DNA from: Halanaerobacter jeridensis
GTDB taxonomy: Bacteria > Bacillota > Halanaerobiia > Halobacteroidales > Halobacteroidaceae
Length of the DNA stretch: 47,367 bases
Reading direction: 5' to 3'
Assembly: GCF_016908315.1 (NCBI RefSeq)
Contig: NZ_JAFBDQ010000019.1
Span: forward strand, 1 to 47,367
Made by a program: the position numbers and the translations under genes. The notes under the pieces are model-generated. The model was not told where the DNA came from, ran no database searches, and worked only from the letters and a program-made list of their open reading frames with translations. Position 1 is the first letter of the stretch. The number at the start of each line of letters is the position of its first letter. Below, one piece after another: positions 6,972-14,729 of the stretch.

Positions 6972-8645
6972 ATGTCGTTTAACAATGAAATAGATTCCGT
7001 ATCCATTTTACCATTAGGTGGTATCGGAGAAATCGGAAAGAATATGATGGTAATTGAGATAGATGATGAAATATTAATTATTGATGCAGGAATTAAATTT
7101 CCAACAGATGAACTTTATGGAGTAGATTATGTAATTCCAGATATTAGCTATCTCCTTAAAAATCGCGATCGAATTCAAGGGATTGCGTTAACACACGGGC
7201 ATATGGATCATATTGGTGCTCTGCCTTATGTATTAAAGAAATTAGGAGATGTTCCTATCTATGGAACTAAATTAACTTTAGGGTTATTGCGTGGTAAATT
7301 AGAAGAACACAATTTATTATCTGACACTTATTTGCGTCATGTGTATCCTGGTCATTCAGTAGAGATTGGCTCTTTTGATGTAGAATTTATTAGAGTTAAT
7401 CATAGTTTATCCGATACATGTGCCTTAGCTGTGCATACTCCATCAGGGCCAATTGTATATGCTAGTGACTTTAAGTTTGACCAGACTCCAGTTGACGGTC
7501 AGATGGCTGACATTCACCGCTTAGCTGAGTTAGGAGATGAAGGAGTTTTAGCTTTATTCTCTGATAGTACTAATGCTGAACATGAAGGATTTACTCGCTC
7601 AGAGAAAGAAGTAGGTGAAACGATTGAAAAAGCCTTTAAAGATGCGGAACAGAAGATTATAGTTGCTAGTTTTGCTTCTAATTTCCACCGAATTCAGCAA
7701 GTAATTGATGCAGCAATGCAGTTCAACCGTAAAATAGCTTTAAGTGGAAGAAGTATGTTAAATAATGTTGATATTGCTAAAGATTTAGGGTATCTTGATA
7801 TTCCAGAAGGAATATTAATTGATACTAATGATGTAGATAAATATCCATCAGATAAAGTTGTTCTTTTAACTACTGGTAGTCAAGGAGAGCCAATGGCAGC
7901 TTTAACCCGTATAGCTCGTGGCGATCATTATCATATCAGTGTAGGAGATGGAGATACTGTTTTAGTTTCTGCTACTGCAATTCCTGGTAATGCTAAAGCA
8001 GTAGGTCATACAATTAATCAGCTATTTGAACGTGGTGCAGATGTTATTTATGAAGCAATTACAGGCGTTCATGTATCTGGTCACGCTAGTCAAGAAGAAT
8101 TAAAATTAATGTTAAATTTAACTCGTCCCCAGTACTTTTTCCCAGTACATGGAGAATATAGACACTTGCATTTGCATGCTAAATTAGCACAAGAAGTTGG
8201 TGTTCCACAAGAAAATACATTTATTCCTGATTTAGGTGATAAAGTTCACTTAAGTAAGGACCGCGCTTATATAGAAGATAGTGTTCGTGCGGGAAGAATC
8301 TTAGTTGATGGTTTAGGTGTAGGAGATGTAGGAAATGTTGTCTTGAGAGATAGAAGATTACTATCTGAAAATGGAATTTTAATGGTAGTAGTTACTATCG
8401 ATAATGATGGCAATATTTTAGCTGGACCTGACATTATTACACGTGGTTTTGTATATGTCAGAGAATCCGGAGATTTAATTAATGATGCTACTCAAAAAGC
8501 TGAAGAAGCATTAAGAGAATGTGAAGAACAAGGAATTACTGAGTGGTCTACATTGAAGTCTAATATTAGAGATGCATTAGATGATTATATCTATCATCGA
8601 ACTAAGAGAAATCCAATGATTTTACCTATAATTATGGAAGTTTAA
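6972..8645 (+). CDS. rnj: Ribonuclease J
   Basis: Metallo-beta-lactamase/beta-CASP ribonuclease with endo- and 5'-3' exonuclease activity in mRNA decay and rRNA maturation. The zinc motif HGHMDH is at residues 75-80, with further metal ligands in NHSLSDT and ASDFKFD. The beta-CASP region contains FSDSTNAE, LTTGSQGEPMAAL and VSGHASQEEL. The C-terminal dimerisation domain closes the 557-residue protein, the usual length. A TAA lies in frame immediately before the ATG, so the start is fixed, although the GGAGGTG ribosome site is a rather long 12 bases away. It has its own promoter and terminator. Confidence 0.95.
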   Translation: MSFNNEIDSVSILPLGGIGEIGKNMMVIEIDDEILIIDAGIKFPTDELYGVDYVIPDISYLLKNRDRIQGIALTHGHMDHIGALPYVLKKLGDVPIYGTKLTLGLLRGKLEEHNLLSDTYLRHVYPGHSVEIGSFDVEFIRVNHSLSDTCALAVHTPSGPIVYASDFKFDQTPVDGQMADIHRLAELGDEGVLALFSDSTNAEHEGFTRSEKEVGETIEKAFKDAEQKIIVASFASNFHRIQQVIDAAMQFNRKIALSGRSMLNNVDIAKDLGYLDIPEGILIDTNDVDKYPSDKVVLLTTGSQGEPMAALTRIARGDHYHISVGDGDTVLVSATAIPGNAKAVGHTINQLFERGADVIYEAITGVHVSGHASQEELKLMLNLTRPQYFFPVHGEYRHLHLHAKLAQEVGVPQENTFIPDLGDKVHLSKDRAYIEDSVRAGRILVDGLGVGDVGNVVLRDRRLLSENGILMVVVTIDNDGNILAGPDIITRGFVYVRESGDLINDATQKAEEALRECEEQGITEWSTLKSNIRDALDDYIYHRTKRNPMILPIIMEV

Positions 8646-8652
8646 TTTTGTT

Positions 8653-8680
8653 GAGCGGCTTTTTAGCCGCTCATCTTTAT
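8653..8680 (+). terminator. Terminator after RNase J
   Basis: Eight-base GC-rich stem GAGCGGCT / AGCCGCTC with a TTTT loop, followed by a short, interrupted T run, 7 bases after the stop codon. Confidence 0.75.
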
Positions 8681-8780
8681 ATATATGCATATAGCTTTGA
8701 GTTGTGAGTTAGAAGTGAATTCAAAAATACATTTGCTCATAATTTATAAATATTTAATAACAACAAATGGAGGAAAAAAG

Positions 8781-9779
8781 ATGGAGAAGGTTGGAATTAC
8801 TACTACTATTCCAGTAGAAGTATTATTTGCAGTAGGTCATCAACCGCAAGATTTAAATAATTTATTTATTACTGCTGATGATTATGCTCAATATATTGAA
8901 TTAGCAGAAAAAGATGGGTTTCCTAAAAGTTCTTGTGCTTGGATTAAGGGCATGTATGGGGCTTGTTTAGAGAATAATATTAATAGAGTAGTTAGTGTAG
9001 TAGAAGGAGATTGTTCTGATACTGAGGCTCTAAATGAAGTTTTGCAGGCTAAAGGGATTAAAACTTATCCTTTTGCTTATCCCTATGAACATGATTTAGA
9101 ATCAGTTCAAGCAGCAATTGATGATTTTAGAGAATTATTTTCTGTCAGCTTAGATGAAGTAGAAGCAATGAGAAATCGCTTAAATCAAGTACGTGCTTTA
9201 GCATCTGAAATAGACCGTTTAACTTGGCAAGAAAATAAAGCAACAGGATTTGAAAATCATCTTTATCAAATTAACTGTAGTGATTTTAAAGGTGATATTG
9301 ATTCTTATGAAGAGGAGTTAAAGAATAAAATTTCTGAAATTAAAACTCGTGAACCTATAAATAGGGAATTGCGATTAGGATATATTGGAGTACCTCCAAT
9401 GACGGCAGATATTTATGAACATGTAACTGAATTTTCTGCTCATATTGTATATAATGAAGTACAGAGGGAATTTACTTTTCCTCGTTATGAACAAGCTGAT
9501 AATATTTATCAGCAATATTTAGATTATACTTATCCTTATGATTTAGAGTTTAGATTAAAGGAAATAAAAAAGGAAGTTGCTAAACGGGATTTAGATGGAA
9601 TTATTCACTATACTCAAGCATTTTGTCATCGGGAAATTGAAGATATAATAATTAAAGATGAGTTAGAACTGCCTACTTTAACAATTCGTGGTGATAAATC
9701 TCGGCAACTTGATTCTAGAATGAAATTAAGATTAGAAGCCTTTTTAGATATGTTGGGTGATATGAGAGGTGTTAATTGA
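8781..9779 (+). CDS. 2-hydroxyacyl-CoA dehydratase D-subunit-like reductase (possible double-cubane cluster protein)
   Basis: A 332-residue member of the HgdB/FldC superfamily (COG1775). It opens with KVGITTTIPVEVLFAVGHQP and has LGYIGVPP near residue 207, VYNEVQR and AFCHREIED near 280. Cysteines at about 52, 61, 79 and 282 could hold an iron-sulfur cluster. The ATG at 8781 is chosen because GGAGGAAAAAAG lies just before it and the 32 residues of the longer reading look non-conserved. The gene overlaps the ATP-dependent activator by one base. A true 2-hydroxyacyl-CoA dehydratase needs two different subunits, and no second subunit, CoA-transferase or acyl-CoA gene is present. This favours the single-subunit type exemplified by the double-cubane cluster reductase of Carboxydothermus. 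That assignment is inference; substrate unknown. Confidence 0.75.
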   Translation: MEKVGITTTIPVEVLFAVGHQPQDLNNLFITADDYAQYIELAEKDGFPKSSCAWIKGMYGACLENNINRVVSVVEGDCSDTEALNEVLQAKGIKTYPFAYPYEHDLESVQAAIDDFRELFSVSLDEVEAMRNRLNQVRALASEIDRLTWQENKATGFENHLYQINCSDFKGDIDSYEEELKNKISEIKTREPINRELRLGYIGVPPMTADIYEHVTEFSAHIVYNEVQREFTFPRYEQADNIYQQYLDYTYPYDLEFRLKEIKKEVAKRDLDGIIHYTQAFCHREIEDIIIKDELELPTLTIRGDKSRQLDSRMKLRLEAFLDMLGDMRGVN

Positions 9780-10543
9780 TGCGAGTACTAGGTATTGATT
9801 TAGGAAGTCGGGAAGTAAAAGTTATAGTTTTGGAAGAAGGAGAAATAGTTAATAAATTTAAAGTTAGTACTATGTCTTTTTATCGTGATTACTGTACATT
9901 TTCAGGAAAAATAGTAGTTGATTTAGATAAACTTGACATCGGAGAAACTGATGTCAAGATTTCCACGGGATATGGTCGTAATAATACTGATTTAAATGAA
10001 TTTGAGGTAATTAATGAAGTAAAAGCACATGCCTATGGTGCTATTTATCAAAGTGGATTAGAAAATTTTATCTTACTTGATGTAGGTGGACAAGATGTTA
10101 AAGCAGTTCAGGTAGAAAAAGGATTAATTACTGATATTGAGTTAAATGAGAAATGTGCTGCTTCTTGTGGTAGATATCTAGAAAATATGGCTAAGGTATT
10201 AGAAGTATCACTAGAAGAATTAGCAACTTATTCTACGGATCCAGTAGATTTGAATTCTACTTGCGCAGTTTTCTCTGAATCAGAATTGATTGGAAAAATT
10301 GCTGAAGGGGCAAGCATTGAGCGCTTATGTGCTGGCGTTAATTATTCCATGTATCGTAGATTAAAGCCTCTATTAACTGGATTTAAAGGGCATAAATTAG
10401 TGATTTCAGGTGGAGTCGCTTTTAATCAGGCAATTATAGAATATTTAGCCCAGGATTATGAGCAAGTAATTACCTTAGATCATCCTCAGTATAATGGGGC
10501 TATAGGAAGTTGTTATTATGGACAAGAAATAAGTAATAAGTGA
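9779..10543 (+). CDS. ATP-dependent activator of a dehydratase/reductase (BadF/BadG/HgdC family)
   Basis: A 254-residue ASKHA-fold ATPase that feeds single electrons at low potential to its partner. Visible motifs are VLGIDLGSREVK (phosphate loop), LLDVGGQDVKAV, the first cluster Cys in NEKCAASCGRYLE (126 and 130) and the second in NSTCAVFSESE (162), then LVISGGVAFN. Known activators share one [4Fe-4S] cluster between two subunits through such Cys pairs. The ATG at 9779 overlaps the TGA of the upstream gene, with AGAGGTG seven bases earlier, so the two are translationally coupled. It is about the usual size (255-260). The substrate is set by the partner and is unknown. Confidence 0.9.
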   Translation: MRVLGIDLGSREVKVIVLEEGEIVNKFKVSTMSFYRDYCTFSGKIVVDLDKLDIGETDVKISTGYGRNNTDLNEFEVINEVKAHAYGAIYQSGLENFILLDVGGQDVKAVQVEKGLITDIELNEKCAASCGRYLENMAKVLEVSLEELATYSTDPVDLNSTCAVFSESELIGKIAEGASIERLCAGVNYSMYRRLKPLLTGFKGHKLVISGGVAFNQAIIEYLAQDYEQVITLDHPQYNGAIGSCYYGQEISNK

Positions 10544-10560
10544 TGAGTAAAGAGGGAAAA

Positions 10561-10685
10561 CAGTAGCTGGTAGTGAAACAAGCGAGAATTATTGCATATA
10601 GATTGCATAGTTAATAAGCAGAAAAGTAGAGAGAATGGCGCTGCACGGAGTGTTTTTTGGATTTTAAAAACACGGAGGAGACAGT
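10561..10685 (+). repeat. Dispersed structured element, copy 2 (core 10594-10650)
   Basis: GCATATAGATTGC (10594-10606), 38 bases, then ACGGAG (10645-10650). It shares with copy 1 the 5' flank CAGTAGCTGGTAGTGA and a 3' hairpin, here GTGTTTTT / AAAAACAC with different bases but the same place, before CGGAGGAGACAG. The changed but still paired stem suggests that base pairing is kept. It starts 17 bases after the activator stop and precedes queC by about 135 bases. Confidence 0.75.
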
Positions 10686-10820
10686 AAGATTAGTAACGAG
10701 TAATCAGTGATGAGTAAAGAGGAAAAACAGTAAGACAGTGAAAAAGTAAGAATAGTGAATAGTAATGAGTAAACAGTAAAAAGATAAAAATCAAATTATA
10801 TTTTGTGTGGGGGAATAATA
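10686..10820 (+). other. Low-complexity interval before queC
   Basis: Built largely of repeated GTAA/GAGTAA/CAGTGA words with few pyrimidine runs, similar to the stretch after copy 1. No reading frame, terminator or preQ1 riboswitch was recognised. The ribosome site GGGGG for queC is at 10809-10813. Confidence 0.5.
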
Positions 10821-11501
10821 ATGAGTGAAAATAAAAAAGCTGTTGTCCTATTATCTGGTGGGTTAGATTCAACTACTGCTTTATATTTAGCAAAAGATAA
10901 AGGTTATGATCTTTATGCTTTATCTTTTGATTATGGTCAAAGTCATGGACGCGAATTAAAAGCTGCTAGAGATGTAGCTCAAGAAGTAGGGGTTGAAGAG
11001 CATGTTGTTGTAGAAACTAATATGTCGGCTTGGGGAGGATCTTCTTTAACTGATGAAGAGATGGAAATTCCTGAAGGAGATGACTCTAATGATGAAATTC
11101 CAAGTACATATGTGCCTGCTAGAAATATGATCTTTTTATCTTATGCTGCTTCTTATGCTGAGGCAGTAGGAGCTCAGCATGTATTTATTGGTGTTAGTGA
11201 AGTTGATTATTCAGGCTATGTAGACTGTAGACAAGAATTTATTGATGCTATGGAAAATGCAATTAATCAAGGTACAGTTTGTGCAGTAGAAGAAGATAAA
11301 GAAATAGAGGTACATACACCATTTATTAATATGACTAAAGCTGAAGAAGTTGAGTTAGGAATGAAGTTAGGTGTAGATTATTCATTGACTTGGACTTGCT
11401 ATCGTGGTGGAGAAGTTGCATGTGGAGATTGTGACAGTTGTGTACTACGCTTAAAAGCATTTAAAGAAGCTGGTTATGAAGATCCAGTAGAATATGAATA
11501 A
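10821..11501 (+). CDS. queC: 7-cyano-7-deazaguanine (preQ0) synthase
   Basis: ATP-dependent enzyme that converts 7-carboxy-7-deazaguanine to preQ0 for queuosine synthesis. The 226-residue protein has the PP-loop SGGLDSTT (12-19), YVPARN, and the C-terminal zinc site made by Cys193 and the trio C201-x2-C204-x2-C207 (ACGDCDSC). The ATG at 10821 is chosen over the GTG at 10803, which would overlap the ribosome site. It heads a four-gene queuosine set (queC, queD, queE, folE2) with short gaps, which together cover all steps from GTP to preQ0. Confidence 0.95.
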   Translation: MSENKKAVVLLSGGLDSTTALYLAKDKGYDLYALSFDYGQSHGRELKAARDVAQEVGVEEHVVVETNMSAWGGSSLTDEEMEIPEGDDSNDEIPSTYVPARNMIFLSYAASYAEAVGAQHVFIGVSEVDYSGYVDCRQEFIDAMENAINQGTVCAVEEDKEIEVHTPFINMTKAEEVELGMKLGVDYSLTWTCYRGGEVACGDCDSCVLRLKAFKEAGYEDPVEYE

Positions 11502-11542
11502 GCTATCGCTAGCTATAAATTCAGATCATGGGGTTGATTTAA

Positions 11543-12001
11543 ATGAGTCAAATTTCGGTCACTAAAAGTTTTTCCTGGGATATGTCTCATATGTTGGCAG
11601 GGCATCAAGGGCAGTGTAAGAATCTGCATGGTCATACTTATCAATTAGAGGTAGAAGTTGTGAATAAAGCAGGGCAAGTGCAGGAGGTTGGCCCAGCGCG
11701 GGGGATGGTAGTAGATTTTAAAGATTTAAAAAATATTGTTAAAGATAAAATAGTTAATCGATTAGATCATGCTTTTTTGTATTGGTCTAAATCAACTGCT
11801 GATGTAGAACATCAAATTGCTCAATTGCTGCAGGAGAATGATCGTAAAGTTGTTGAAGTTGATTTTAGACCTACTGCTGAGAATATGGCTCAGCATTTTT
11901 GGGAGCTATTAGAGAATGATTTGCAGGAATTAGGATTAAAACTAGCCGCTATTAGAGTTTGGGAAACTGAAACAAGTTATGCTGAAGTTAGAGGAGAGTA
12001 A
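11543..12001 (+). CDS. queD: 6-carboxy-5,6,7,8-tetrahydropterin synthase
   Basis: Makes 6-carboxytetrahydropterin from dihydroneopterin triphosphate, the second step to preQ0. The PTPS fold is marked by zinc ligands His16, His29 and His31 (HMLAGH and NLHGHTYQ) and the catalytic Cys25 in GQCKNLHGH. The late motif PTAENMAQHFWELL and the end WETETSYAEV are typical. At 152 residues it is slightly longer than Escherichia coli QueD. It lies between queC and queE, with queE starting 2 bases after its stop. Confidence 0.95.
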   Translation: MSQISVTKSFSWDMSHMLAGHQGQCKNLHGHTYQLEVEVVNKAGQVQEVGPARGMVVDFKDLKNIVKDKIVNRLDHAFLYWSKSTADVEHQIAQLLQENDRKVVEVDFRPTAENMAQHFWELLENDLQELGLKLAAIRVWETETSYAEVRGE

Positions 12002-12003
12002 AG

Positions 12004-12738
12004 ATGAAATTATCAGAATTTAAAAATACAAAGTTAAAAGTAGTAGAAGTTTTCAATAGTATTTCTGGGGAAGGAATTTCGACAGGAGAAATTGTTACCT
12101 TTGTGCGAGTAGAAGGATGTAATTTGCGTTGCAGTTACTGTGACACCCGTTATAGCTATCAAGGAGATAATTATGAATTATTAACTCTAGCAGAAATTTT
12201 AGAGAAATTAGAGAGCTTTGGTACGGATAAAGTTATTTGTACTGGAGGTGAGCCTTTAGTAGAAGAAACTGCTAAAAGATATTTACCACTTTTTCTAGCT
12301 GCTAAGGGTTATGAGGTGCGAGTTGAAAGTAATGGTAGTTGGCCGGTTTATAATAAAGAAGAAATTGAGGCTTATTCCGAGGGACAAAAGCTAGAATTAT
12401 ACTATACTTTGGATGTGAAATGTCCTAGTTCGGGAATGGCTCAGTCTAATTATTTTAGTAATTTTGCTAAATTAAAGAGCGGAGATGAGTTAAAGTTTGT
12501 AGTTTCTAATGATAGAGATTTAGATTATGCTTTACGTGTGATTGATAAACATAAGAAAAGTTTAGCTCGTGAGGGAATAGTAATTAATTTTTCTCCGGCA
12601 TTTAGTAGAATTGAGCCTGAGGAAATTGTTGAGTTTCTGCAAGAACATCAATCTTATTTCAAGGAAAATAATCTAGAAGTAAGATTAAGTATGCAATTAC
12701 ATAAATTGATTTGGGATCCGGATGAAAAAGGAGTTTAA
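12004..12738 (+). CDS. queE: 7-carboxy-7-deazaguanine synthase (radical SAM)
   Basis: Radical-SAM enzyme that contracts the pterin ring of the QueD product to 7-carboxy-7-deazaguanine. The cluster motif is CNLRCSYCDT with Cys39, Cys43 and Cys46 (CX3CX2C as usual for this protein). It is preceded by the conserved NSISGEG and followed by ICTGGEPL. The 244-residue length is normal. The ATG follows AGGAGAGTAAAG that overlaps the queD end, so the two genes are probably translated together. Confidence 0.95.
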   Translation: MKLSEFKNTKLKVVEVFNSISGEGISTGEIVTFVRVEGCNLRCSYCDTRYSYQGDNYELLTLAEILEKLESFGTDKVICTGGEPLVEETAKRYLPLFLAAKGYEVRVESNGSWPVYNKEEIEAYSEGQKLELYYTLDVKCPSSGMAQSNYFSNFAKLKSGDELKFVVSNDRDLDYALRVIDKHKKSLAREGIVINFSPAFSRIEPEEIVEFLQEHQSYFKENNLEVRLSMQLHKLIWDPDEKGV

Positions 12739-12786
12739 TCTTTATATAGATAATATTTAAAAAGAAATAGGAAGTAGGTGATTATA

Positions 12787-13569
12787 ATGAAAGATGTGCA
12801 AAATATGAAAGGTGATTATAAATTTGGTATTAATGAAGTTGGAGTGGAAGATATCAAATATCCACTACGTGTTAAATCAAATTCTGGTGATATAATTTCT
12901 ACTGTGGGTACTTATTCTTTAGGAGTTAATTTAGATAAAGATTTAAAAGGGATTCATATGAGTCGCTTGCCGCAGTTATTAGCAGAACTGCATGCTGAAG
13001 AATGGATTTTGGATGATTTCAAAGCAGATATTTATGATATTTTAAAAGATATGCAGTCGCGGATGGAAACTGATAATGCTTGTTTAGAATTAAAGTTTGA
13101 TTATTTTTTGTCTAAAGAAGCTCCTGTGTCTGGCCAGGAAGGATTGATGAGCTATCCGTGTCAAATAAAATCCTCATTAAAAGAAGATGAATATAATTTT
13201 TTCTTGAGTGTAGAAGTGCCAGTAACTTCATTATGTCCTTGTTCTAAAGAAATTAGTGATTATTCGGCTCATAATCAACGAGGTTATACCGAAGTTACTG
13301 TTAGTTATGAAGGTTTGTTGAGGGTTGAAGAACTAATTGAAATGGTAGAGTCAGTAGCTAGCTGTGAAGTTTATTCGGTTTTAAAACGAGTTGATGAGAA
13401 AAAAGTAACAGAACAAGCTTATGATAATCCTCGGTTTGTTGAAGATATGGTGCGTTTGGTAGCTGAAAAGTTATCTGCTGATAATAAAATTGATTGGTTT
13501 AGAGTGAATAGTCAACATCAGGAGTCTATCCATCCCCATGATGCTTATGCTGTATTAGAAGGTAGGTAA
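12787..13569 (+). CDS. folE2: GTP cyclohydrolase IB
   Basis: Converts GTP to dihydroneopterin triphosphate, the QueD substrate. The COG1469-type signature SLCPCSKEISDYSAHNQRG is intact, with Cys150, Cys152 and His162. The early EVGVEDIKYPLRV and late HPHDAYAV are typical. This class does not depend on zinc in the way FolE does. It could be mistaken for QueF, but the CPCSK and AHNQRG motifs decide. The ATG at 12787 is used because AGGTG (12776-12780) lies 6 bases upstream, while the longer GTG start at 12778 is inside that ribosome site. It ends the que operon and an element copy starts 16 bases after the stop. Confidence 0.93.
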   Translation: MKDVQNMKGDYKFGINEVGVEDIKYPLRVKSNSGDIISTVGTYSLGVNLDKDLKGIHMSRLPQLLAELHAEEWILDDFKADIYDILKDMQSRMETDNACLELKFDYFLSKEAPVSGQEGLMSYPCQIKSSLKEDEYNFFLSVEVPVTSLCPCSKEISDYSAHNQRGYTEVTVSYEGLLRVEELIEMVESVASCEVYSVLKRVDEKKVTEQAYDNPRFVEDMVRLVAEKLSADNKIDWFRVNSQHQESIHPHDAYAVLEGR

Positions 13570-13585
13570 CCAAGCAAAAAGCACT

Positions 13586-13641
13586 GCATACAGATTGCGC
13601 ACTTTATTAGCAAGAAGTAGAGAGGCTTGGGCGACACGGAG
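13586..13641 (+). repeat. Dispersed structured element, copy 3
   Basis: GCATACAGATTGC (13586-13598), 37 bases, then ACGGAG (13636-13641). It shares GAGTGTTTTTTG after the core with copy 2, but the second half of that hairpin is replaced by the following terminator. No gene on the same strand follows for 650 bases, so here the element cannot be the leader of a nearby downstream gene. Confidence 0.7.
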
Positions 13642-13663
13642 TGTTTTTTGTCTTTTTATTTTT

Positions 13664-13695
13664 CCCCTGGGTTTAATAAAAACCCAGGGGTTTTT
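13664..13695 (+). terminator. Terminator of the que operon
   Basis: Eleven-base stem CCCCTGGGTTT / AAACCCAGGGG followed by TTTTT. It lies right after element copy 3, so the element is probably the tail of the queCDE-folE2 transcript. Confidence 0.9.
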
Positions 13696-13751
13696 AGATG
13701 AACAATGGCAAAATCGTTTAGCAATCAAAATCATTAAGGAAAATATTCTAA

Positions 13752-14021
13752 TTAACCTTTGGAGAAATAATCCATAAACCATTGTTCCCTATAATTAGGT
13801 TCCCGGGCGAATTTCTTTAAAAAATTTTGATAATGATACTTATTAAAGTCTTTAATTAAAAAATCTCTCCCAAAAATTTTACCATTTACATCAATCCGAC
13901 ATAAATAAGAACCATCTATTTCTTGGCGACACATATCATCAGTAGTAGTAAAGAGTTGTACTTTAGCATTTTGGTCATTATTTAAAGTTATCGTATTAGA
14001 TTCAAGAGGAATTGTACCCAA
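13752..14021 (-). CDS. Small hypothetical protein
   Basis: An 89-residue reading frame from a TTG start, with an AAAGGG-type ribosome site about 10 bases upstream on the reverse strand. The product has no membrane segment. It contains two Cys (MCRQEIDGSYLCRI) and an aromatic-rich basic C-terminal part with FNKYHYQNFLKKF and YREQWFMDYF. The balanced composition argues for a real gene, but I recognise no family. It is the only reverse-strand gene between 1 and 15.9 kb, alone between the que terminator and nfeD. Confidence 0.5.
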   Translation of the reverse strand: MGTIPLESNTITLNNDQNAKVQLFTTTDDMCRQEIDGSYLCRIDVNGKIFGRDFLIKDFNKYHYQNFLKKFAREPNYREQWFMDYFSKG

Positions 14022-14288
14022 ATGATATCATCCCTTTCTTGTTTGATTTATCTTTTAATATATTGTTATCCAAATTAATATAATTTATACATTACAGATA
14101 TGAACTAAATCTATAATTGATTACTAAAGTAAGTAAAAAAGTACAATAAATAGAAATTATTACAGATGAATTTTACAAAATATCAATTAAAAATAAAGGA
14201 GATTGATTAGTTTTTGAGAAATAATTAAATGTAATCTAGTTATATTTTTTACAAAGTAATTATAGTTATATAGTAAGGAGGGGGTTTT

Positions 14289-14726
14289 TTGGCTTTTAAA
14301 ATTTGGTTGGCAGTAGGAATGGCATTTTTAGTATTTGAGATATTAAGTCCTACTTTTTTTATGGTGTTTTTTGGTGTAAGTGCTTTTATCACTAGTATTG
14401 TTTCTTTATTTAATGTTGAATTAATACCGCAGTTATTTACTTTTATAATTTTATCAATTATTAGTTTGTTTGTATTTAGACCCTTTGCTAAAAAACATTT
14501 AATGAATGATAGTAAAGAGACTAGAACCAATGTTGATGCATTGGTAGGCCAGGAAGCTTTAGTGACCGAAAGGATTATTCCTGATAAAAATGAAGGGCGA
14601 GTAAAAATCACTGGTGATAGTTGGATGGCTATTTCAAGTACTGGTGTAGAAATTCCTGAAGGTGAAAAAGTGATTATTACTAAGGTGGATGGGGCCAAAT
14701 TATATGTGAAGAGAAAGGGGAATTAA
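14289..14726 (+). CDS. NfeD family membrane protein
   Basis: A short NfeD of 145 residues. Membrane segments are seen at about 3-20, 28-45 and 47-62. A C-terminal OB-fold-like domain (ALVGQEALVTERI, EGRVKITGDSW, GEKVIITKVDGAKLYVKR) follows. The TTG at 14289 follows AAGGAGGGGG closely. NfeD proteins are usually paired with an SPFH/stomatin-type protein, as here with the next gene 3 bases on. Such pairs act in organising membrane microdomains. The specific role in this organism is unknown. The long protease domain of larger NfeD proteins is absent. Confidence 0.88.
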   Translation: MAFKIWLAVGMAFLVFEILSPTFFMVFFGVSAFITSIVSLFNVELIPQLFTFIILSIISLFVFRPFAKKHLMNDSKETRTNVDALVGQEALVTERIIPDKNEGRVKITGDSWMAISSTGVEIPEGEKVIITKVDGAKLYVKRKGN

Positions 14727-14729
14727 ATA

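Noticed and set aside
8685-8780. Thirty-two-residue N-terminal extension of the dehydratase-like protein
   Set aside because: No ribosome site at 8685, and GGAGGAAAAAAG precedes the ATG at 8781, where the family sequence begins.
10544-10820. preQ1 riboswitch expected before queC
   Set aside because: No compact preQ1-I pattern (stem, A-rich tail overlapping the ribosome site) or preQ1-II pattern could be found; the interval is explained by element copy 2 and low-complexity sequence.
12787-13569. folE2 taken as queF (preQ0 reductase), expected next to queCDE
   Set aside because: The SLCPCSK and AHNQRG motifs and the length are those of GTP cyclohydrolase IB, not of QueF.
13595-13777. Short reading frames on both strands around 13555-13782
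   Set aside because: They run through element copy 3 and the que terminator, have no ribosome sites, and show no protein-like pattern.
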